From Lewinellaceae bacterium (GTDB lineage: Bacteria; Bacteroidota; Bacteroidia; Chitinophagales; Saprospiraceae): a DNA stretch of 64,000 bases. The notes beneath the pieces were generated by a model. The model was given only the letters and a program-made list of their open reading frames with translations. It had not been told where the DNA came from and made no database searches. The stretch lies in NCBI GenBank assembly GCA_020636435.1, contig JACJXX010000002.1, forward strand, positions 186,001 to 250,000, read 5' to 3'. Below, piece after piece: positions 59,879-64,000 of this stretch (positions are counted from its first letter, which is position 1; every line of letters begins with the position of its first letter). A program made the translations under genes and the position numbers.

Positions 59879-62800
59879 TTATGCGTCAAATGCTTCGCTG
59901 CGGTTGTTCACCTTTGCCTGATAGTTGACGGAAGGCCGCGTATTGGTTTCTTCCAGCACCAGGTAATTCAACGGGTTTTCCAGTTTTTGGGCCACTGCGC
60001 CTTCTTTGTTGTTGCCGTCGCCGAAAACGATAGCGCCCGTCGGGCAGGCCGTCTGGCAGGCCGTCTTGACGTCGTTGTCGCGCAACCTGCGGCCTTCGCG
60101 TTTCGCGGTGAGTTTGCCTTCCTGTATGCGCTGCACGCAGAAGCTGCATTTCTCGATCACTCCACGAGAGCGCACTGTCACGTCCGGGTTCAGCACCATG
60201 CGGGTGAGGTTGTCGGCGCCAAAAGGCACATTTTCGCCGTTCACCTCTACTTCGTTGGCGCCGAAGAGGTCGGCAGTGGTGTAGTCCAGCCAATTGAAGC
60301 GGCGCACTTTGTAGGGGCAGTTGTTGGCGCAGTAGCGCGTGCCAATGCAGCGGTTGTAGGTCATTTGGTTGAGGCCTTCCGAGCTGTGGTTGGTAGCGGC
60401 CACCGGGCAGACGTTCTCGCAGGGGGCGTTGTCGCAGTGCTGGCACAACATTGGCTGATAGACTACATTGGGGTTCTCGAAATCCCCGTAGAAATAACGG
60501 TCAATGCGCAACCAGGCCATCTCGTGGTGGCGGGACACTTCCCGCTTGCCCACTACCGGTACGTTGTTCTCAGCGATACAGGCCACCTGGCAGGCGCCGC
60601 AGCCAATGCAGGCGCTCAGGTCGATGTGCATCATCCAATGGTGCCCCTGGCTATAGAATCTTTCGTTGTATTCGTCGTACGGATAAAGCGTATTGGCGTT
60701 AAGCCCGGCTGCTTCAGCGCGATGCTCCTCGATGTGGTGGGCCAGTTCGGGCAGTTCCGCCAGGTGGCCCTGGTAGATGATCGAACGCTTGGTGATGCCC
60801 CCCTGAAAACCGGAACCGATCGCCATGGCTGTCTTCTCGTCTACATTGATCTCCTCTCCGGTCTTCGGGTCTTCCGCTTTCAGCCCCATCGCGTGATGGT
60901 ACTGCACGCAGGCGAACTCGTCGTCTACCCCGATGCGGTCCGAAACATTCTCAACCGTAGCATAATACTGTACGTTGCCGTTGTCATCCAGCGTCAGCCA
61001 GGGATACACATTCGTACCCACCCTATTGCCCAGTGCGCGGCCCATAATGCCCGTTTTCTCCCGGCCAAAACCAATAGCCAGGGACAGGGTGCCCTGCATC
61101 TGGCCGAACTGGCGGACTGCCGTGCAGGCTTTTTCGACACCGCCAACGGCCACGTTGACGATATCGGCTTTCCCTTTGATCTCATCCGGGTTCAGGCCCT
61201 TGAATGCGGTATAACTGTTGCCGCCTTCCCAGGATACGGGAATGCCCAGGTAATTTCCCCAGGCACAACGGGTAACCGGGTCGGGCATCTCCATCAGCCA
61301 GGGGTTGTTGGCGTAAACGCCGTTGCCCATGTTGACGGTTTCGAAGAAAGAAATCTCCAGCGCCTCGGCATTGTTGTTGGGTTGGCGGATGCGCTTGGCA
61401 GCTTCGTTTACATCGGCGGAGAAGGCCACCTGTATTGTAGCCTGCGGCGTTTCGAATATGCCGTCGTGCAGGGTGCTGTCCCAGAACGACTGGAAGGTGG
61501 CGAAATCCGACTGCTGGGGGAAGAATTGCATTTCCCAGTGCTTGCGCAGGTATTCGTAGTAGAAATGGCCGGTTTCCGCCATCGTTTTTTTCCAGACGGG
61601 GTTCTCTGCTGCCGGAGCCGCCGCAGCGGTGGTATCTCCGGCGGCAGCGGCGCCAGCCTGTGCCAGCACATCCACTCCGGCCCAACGCAACAGGCTTTCC
61701 TCCGCCTGCCGGGTGCCGGGGCGGCCCACGTTGGCGAAGATCGGCGCAATGGCCGGCTGTATGAGGCTGTAGTGGCCGCGCTTCGGCTCGGCGTCGCCCC
61801 AGCTTTCCAGGTAGTGGTGGGTGGGCGTGAGGTAGTCGCACAGATAGGCCGTCTCGTTGGGCACGCCGGCGAAGGAAACCTTCAGGCCCACTTTGCCGCA
61901 GCCTTCGACGAACTTGTCGGCCATAGGCACGTCGTAGGCCGGGTTGGCGCCGTCCATTACGAAGAGCGCATCCACCCTGCCGGCGTTCATATCGTCGACG
62001 AGTTTCTTAATGTTTTTATCCATGCCCTGGCGCTGCAGGGAAGCATTGGTGAAGTCGATCGTGCTTCCGTAGCTGCCGAGCATATCGTTGATCGCATTGA
62101 CCAGCACCTGCTCGCCCAGGTTGTTGGAGCCGGAAACGACGAGGGCGGCGCTGCGGCTGCTCCAGAGCTCGTCGGCCACCTTCTGTATTTTTGCCGCCTT
62201 TTCAGTTTCCAATTGCGGGCCCCGGGCAGTAGGGCGGCCCGCCTTGCCAGCCAGAGCGTTGTGCAACGCCAGAATGGCGGCGCCCTGCTCCGACGGCCGG
62301 ACCATGATGCGGTTGTCGGCATTCGAACCGGTCAGGCTCACATGGCTTTCCACCTGGATATGGCGGGACATCTTCGGGTTCTTCACATCCTCCAGCTTGC
62401 GGCCTTTGGCGTACTGCCTGGCGAATTCTACCGGAGAAATCCAGGTGCCCAGGAAATCGGCGCCGAAGCTGACGATCACGTTGGCCTTGTCGAAATGATA
62501 AGACGGAACAACCGCCTGGCCGAAGCTCTGCTGGTTGGCTTCCAGAATGGCGGAGCTGGATACCGGGTCGTACATCACGACCTCGGTGTTCGGGTATTGG
62601 GCCTTGAAGTCTTCCAGCGCCTTCTTCGTCGTTGGGCTCATGATGGTATGCGCCACGATGCGGATGCGGGAGTTGGCATTGAACTTACCGGTGATCTCCT
62701 GGTCGATCTCCGCCCAGGAAGGCCCTTTCTTATTGCGGTTGGCCGGCAGCTCGATATTGCCCTCCGCCACGCGGTAGGGGCCGTCGAGGCGGCTGGTGTC

Positions 62801-63214
62801 ATAAAGGCTCAATACGCTGGCCTGCGCCCGCGCGCTGGTGCCGCCGCCGGTCACTTTCGACAGGCTGTTGCCTTCCACCTTGATGGGCCGGCCCTCGCGG
62901 GTTTTGACCAGCAGGGCGCAATAGTCGCCGCCCTGAACAAAGCTGGAAGCGTAATAGGTGGCAACGCCCGGCACAATCTCATCCGGTTTTACCACATAAG
63001 GAATAGCGCGCTTGACGGGGATTTCGCAACTGGCAGCCAGGGTGGCGGCGCCAATGCCAAACCCGAGGTACTTCAGAAAGTCGCGGCGGTTGGTGCTCCC
63101 GCTTTCTATGATTTCTTCGTGGTTGATGAATTCCTGCTGAGTGGTTTCTTTGTATTCGGGGGTATCGGCTAACTGGTCTACCCCGATCCAAACACCATTA
63201 TTCTTATTCTTCAT
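59879..63214 (-). CDS. actB: Alternative complex III subunit ActB (TAT-exported iron-sulfur / molybdopterin-fold fusion)
   Basis: 1111 aa. A twin-arginine signal TNRRDFLKYLGFG (RR at 43-44) and hydrophobic stretch to Cys63. Residues about 70-720 have the molybdopterin-oxidoreductase fold without an obvious cofactor ligand, as in known ActB; the C-terminal part carries ferredoxin-type clusters in CIGCGACQVACIAEN, CQHCDNAPCENVCPVAA, CIGTRYCANNCPY and CSFCVQRI...CQTACPTGA, giving four clusters. It forms an electron wire beside ActA hemes. The ATG at 63214 is preferred over an upstream TTG. Located between actA and actC. Confidence 0.95.
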   Translation of the reverse strand: MKNKNNGVWIGVDQLADTPEYKETTQQEFINHEEIIESGSTNRRDFLKYLGFGIGAATLAASCEIPVKRAIPYVVKPDEIVPGVATYYASSFVQGGDYCALLVKTREGRPIKVEGNSLSKVTGGGTSARAQASVLSLYDTSRLDGPYRVAEGNIELPANRNKKGPSWAEIDQEITGKFNANSRIRIVAHTIMSPTTKKALEDFKAQYPNTEVVMYDPVSSSAILEANQQSFGQAVVPSYHFDKANVIVSFGADFLGTWISPVEFARQYAKGRKLEDVKNPKMSRHIQVESHVSLTGSNADNRIMVRPSEQGAAILALHNALAGKAGRPTARGPQLETEKAAKIQKVADELWSSRSAALVVSGSNNLGEQVLVNAINDMLGSYGSTIDFTNASLQRQGMDKNIKKLVDDMNAGRVDALFVMDGANPAYDVPMADKFVEGCGKVGLKVSFAGVPNETAYLCDYLTPTHHYLESWGDAEPKRGHYSLIQPAIAPIFANVGRPGTRQAEESLLRWAGVDVLAQAGAAAAGDTTAAAAPAAENPVWKKTMAETGHFYYEYLRKHWEMQFFPQQSDFATFQSFWDSTLHDGIFETPQATIQVAFSADVNEAAKRIRQPNNNAEALEISFFETVNMGNGVYANNPWLMEMPDPVTRCAWGNYLGIPVSWEGGNSYTAFKGLNPDEIKGKADIVNVAVGGVEKACTAVRQFGQMQGTLSLAIGFGREKTGIMGRALGNRVGTNVYPWLTLDDNGNVQYYATVENVSDRIGVDDEFACVQYHHAMGLKAEDPKTGEEINVDEKTAMAIGSGFQGGITKRSIIYQGHLAELPELAHHIEEHRAEAAGLNANTLYPYDEYNERFYSQGHHWMMHIDLSACIGCGACQVACIAENNVPVVGKREVSRHHEMAWLRIDRYFYGDFENPNVVYQPMLCQHCDNAPCENVCPVAATNHSSEGLNQMTYNRCIGTRYCANNCPYKVRRFNWLDYTTADLFGANEVEVNGENVPFGADNLTRMVLNPDVTVRSRGVIEKCSFCVQRIQEGKLTAKREGRRLRDNDVKTACQTACPTGAIVFGDGNNKEGAVAQKLENPLNYLVLEETNTRPSVNYQAKVNNRSEAFDA

Positions 63215-63254
63215 TTTTTCTTTTTTCAGGTTCAACTGGGCGGATTGGCGTGAA

Positions 63255-64000
63255 TTAATAGTGGCATTTCTGGCATTCGAGGCCGCCGATCTCCTCGACG
63301 GTCACCTTTTCGCGTTCTCCGCGGGCGATCTCGTCGTGGTAGTTTTCGTAGGCTTTGTAGTACTCGTTGCCGGCAAACTGTACTTCCGTCTGGCGGTGGC
63401 AGTTGATGCACCAACCCATGGAGAGCGGAGAATACTGTTGCACCACTTCCATTTCCTGAACCGGCCCGTGGCAGGTCTGGCATTCTACTTTGCCCACAGC
63501 AACGTGCTGAGCGTGGTTGAAGTAGGCGTGGTCCGGAAGGTTATGGATGCGAACCCATTCGATCGGGCCCTGTATTTTTTCCTTGTTTTCGTTGGTCAGC
63601 GAATTGACAATACCATCCCATTGGTCTTCGATGAGCTTCTCGCCTTCGGCATCGATACCGCCCTTTTCCTTGACATAGGAATCGGCAACCCACTTCTTGA
63701 AGATTTGCTCGATATCCTGCTCGCTCATTTTATCGTAGTCTTCGATGTAGGTATCCGTATTGGGGTTCCAGCCGATGGAAGCGTAAATTTTGCTCAGTTC
63801 GGCCGTTCCGTATTTGGAACCGACTTTAATGGCGGCGTGGCAGTTCATGCAGGTATTGGCGGCCGGGATGACGGAGTGCTTGGAGCGGCGGGCGCCGTCG
63901 TGGCAATACTGGCAGTCGATTTGCTGCAGCCCGGCGTGGGTAGCGTGAGAAAATTGGATGGGTTGTTCCGGAGCGTAGCCTTGCTGCCGGCCCAGCATGA
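63255..64000 (-). CDS. actA: Alternative complex III subunit ActA (pentaheme cytochrome c), N-terminus beyond window
   Basis: Five CxxCH heme sites are visible: CQYCH, CMNCH, CQTCH, CINCH and CQKCH. Their spacing and the segments PIQFSHATHAGLQQIDC and WVRIHNLPDHAYFNHAQH are typical of ActA, the pentaheme subunit of alternative complex III. The window edge cuts off the N-terminal region (normally a membrane anchor), so the internal Met at 63998 is not taken as the start. It begins the operon as read on the minus strand, with actB 40 bases downstream. Confidence 0.93.
   Translation of the reverse strand, partial: MLGRQQGYAPEQPIQFSHATHAGLQQIDCQYCHDGARRSKHSVIPAANTCMNCHAAIKVGSKYGTAELSKIYASIGWNPNTDTYIEDYDKMSEQDIEQIFKKWVADSYVKEKGGIDAEGEKLIEDQWDGIVNSLTNENKEKIQGPIEWVRIHNLPDHAYFNHAQHVAVGKVECQTCHGPVQEMEVVQQYSPLSMGWCINCHRQTEVQFAGNEYYKAYENYHDEIARGEREKVTVEEIGGLECQKCHY

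Noticed and set aside
59987..63172. 3.2-kb plus-strand open frame opposite actB
   Set aside because: actB has all iron-sulfur motifs on the minus strand. The antisense frame is long only because of third-position GC bias. The same applies to 9018-10229, 11378-12808 and 58391-59821.

Overview
The window comes from a Bacteroidota chromosome, most likely the Saprospiria (Lewinella/Phaeodactylibacter-like) lineage. The support is a SusC/SusD pair, a type IX secretion C-terminal sorting domain, a LytTR regulator, A-rich leaders instead of clear Shine-Dalgarno sites, and a complete alternative complex III (ActA-F) joined to a caa3-type oxidase operon. Coding DNA is moderately GC-rich. Short AT-richer islands hold wrecked toxin-antitoxin genes and small inverted-repeat elements. 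I saw no rRNA, tRNA, CRISPR array or full-length insertion sequence.

Layout. 1-2,900: end of a LytTR response regulator, a hybrid histidine kinase and a truncated VIT/CCC1 transporter remnant. 2,880-5,900: a GT39-like membrane glycosyltransferase and a DUF2201 metallopeptidase/VWA-like protein. 5,900-11,220: an accessory patch with degraded BrnT, ParE and MNT-type toxin genes, several MITE-like elements, a T9SS-sorted secreted protein, a secreted DNA/RNA endonuclease and a 53-bp remnant of a second endonuclease copy. 11,216-14,929: a three-gene operon (PLP enzyme, DUF1611/DgcN-like protein, PP-loop protein) that I cannot match to a known complete pathway. 15,269-34,432: a PepSY-like protein and then an all-minus-strand polysaccharide utilisation locus: SusC, SusD, two FAD-dependent oxidoreductases, two Asp-box (sialidase-fold) lipoproteins, a sulfatase, a sodium:solute symporter, L-fucose isomerase, a LacI regulator and a DapA/NanA-family lyase. 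Three matching 18-bp LacI-type operators lie at lacI and upstream of susC, so one regulator probably controls the locus, with L-fucose (probably sulfated fucan) as the likely substrate. 35,117-47,066: mixed housekeeping genes (transketolase, UmuD-like S24 protein, four-helix-bundle protein, VOC protein, TerC, DUF423, TRL-like, group II PLP decarboxylase, Uma2). 47,127-64,000: the respiratory supercluster on the minus strand, actABCDEF - coxB - coxA - ctaB - two coxC-like genes - subunit IV - SCO-like - DUF420 - a small CPMC membrane protein.

How it works together. ActABCDEF oxidises menaquinol and passes electrons through its cytochromes to the CuA/heme-copper oxidase encoded directly downstream; CtaB makes heme O for that oxidase, and the SCO-like and DUF420 proteins sit where assembly factors are expected. 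Oddities here are a subunit II fused to an OmpA-type peptidoglycan-binding domain, an SCO-like protein without the copper-binding cysteines, and a DUF420 protein with a canonical EF-hand loop.

The most unusual non-coding signal is a family of about 160-bp elements. Two copies (6609-6767, 10632-10790) share ends and a 3-bp target duplication; a third (29607-29763) keeps the same roughly 80-bp core but has unrelated terminal repeats and CTAG flanks. Each of the first two has landed in a toxin gene: one supplies a new start to a ParE-like toxin, the other is spliced in frame into a nucleotidyltransferase.
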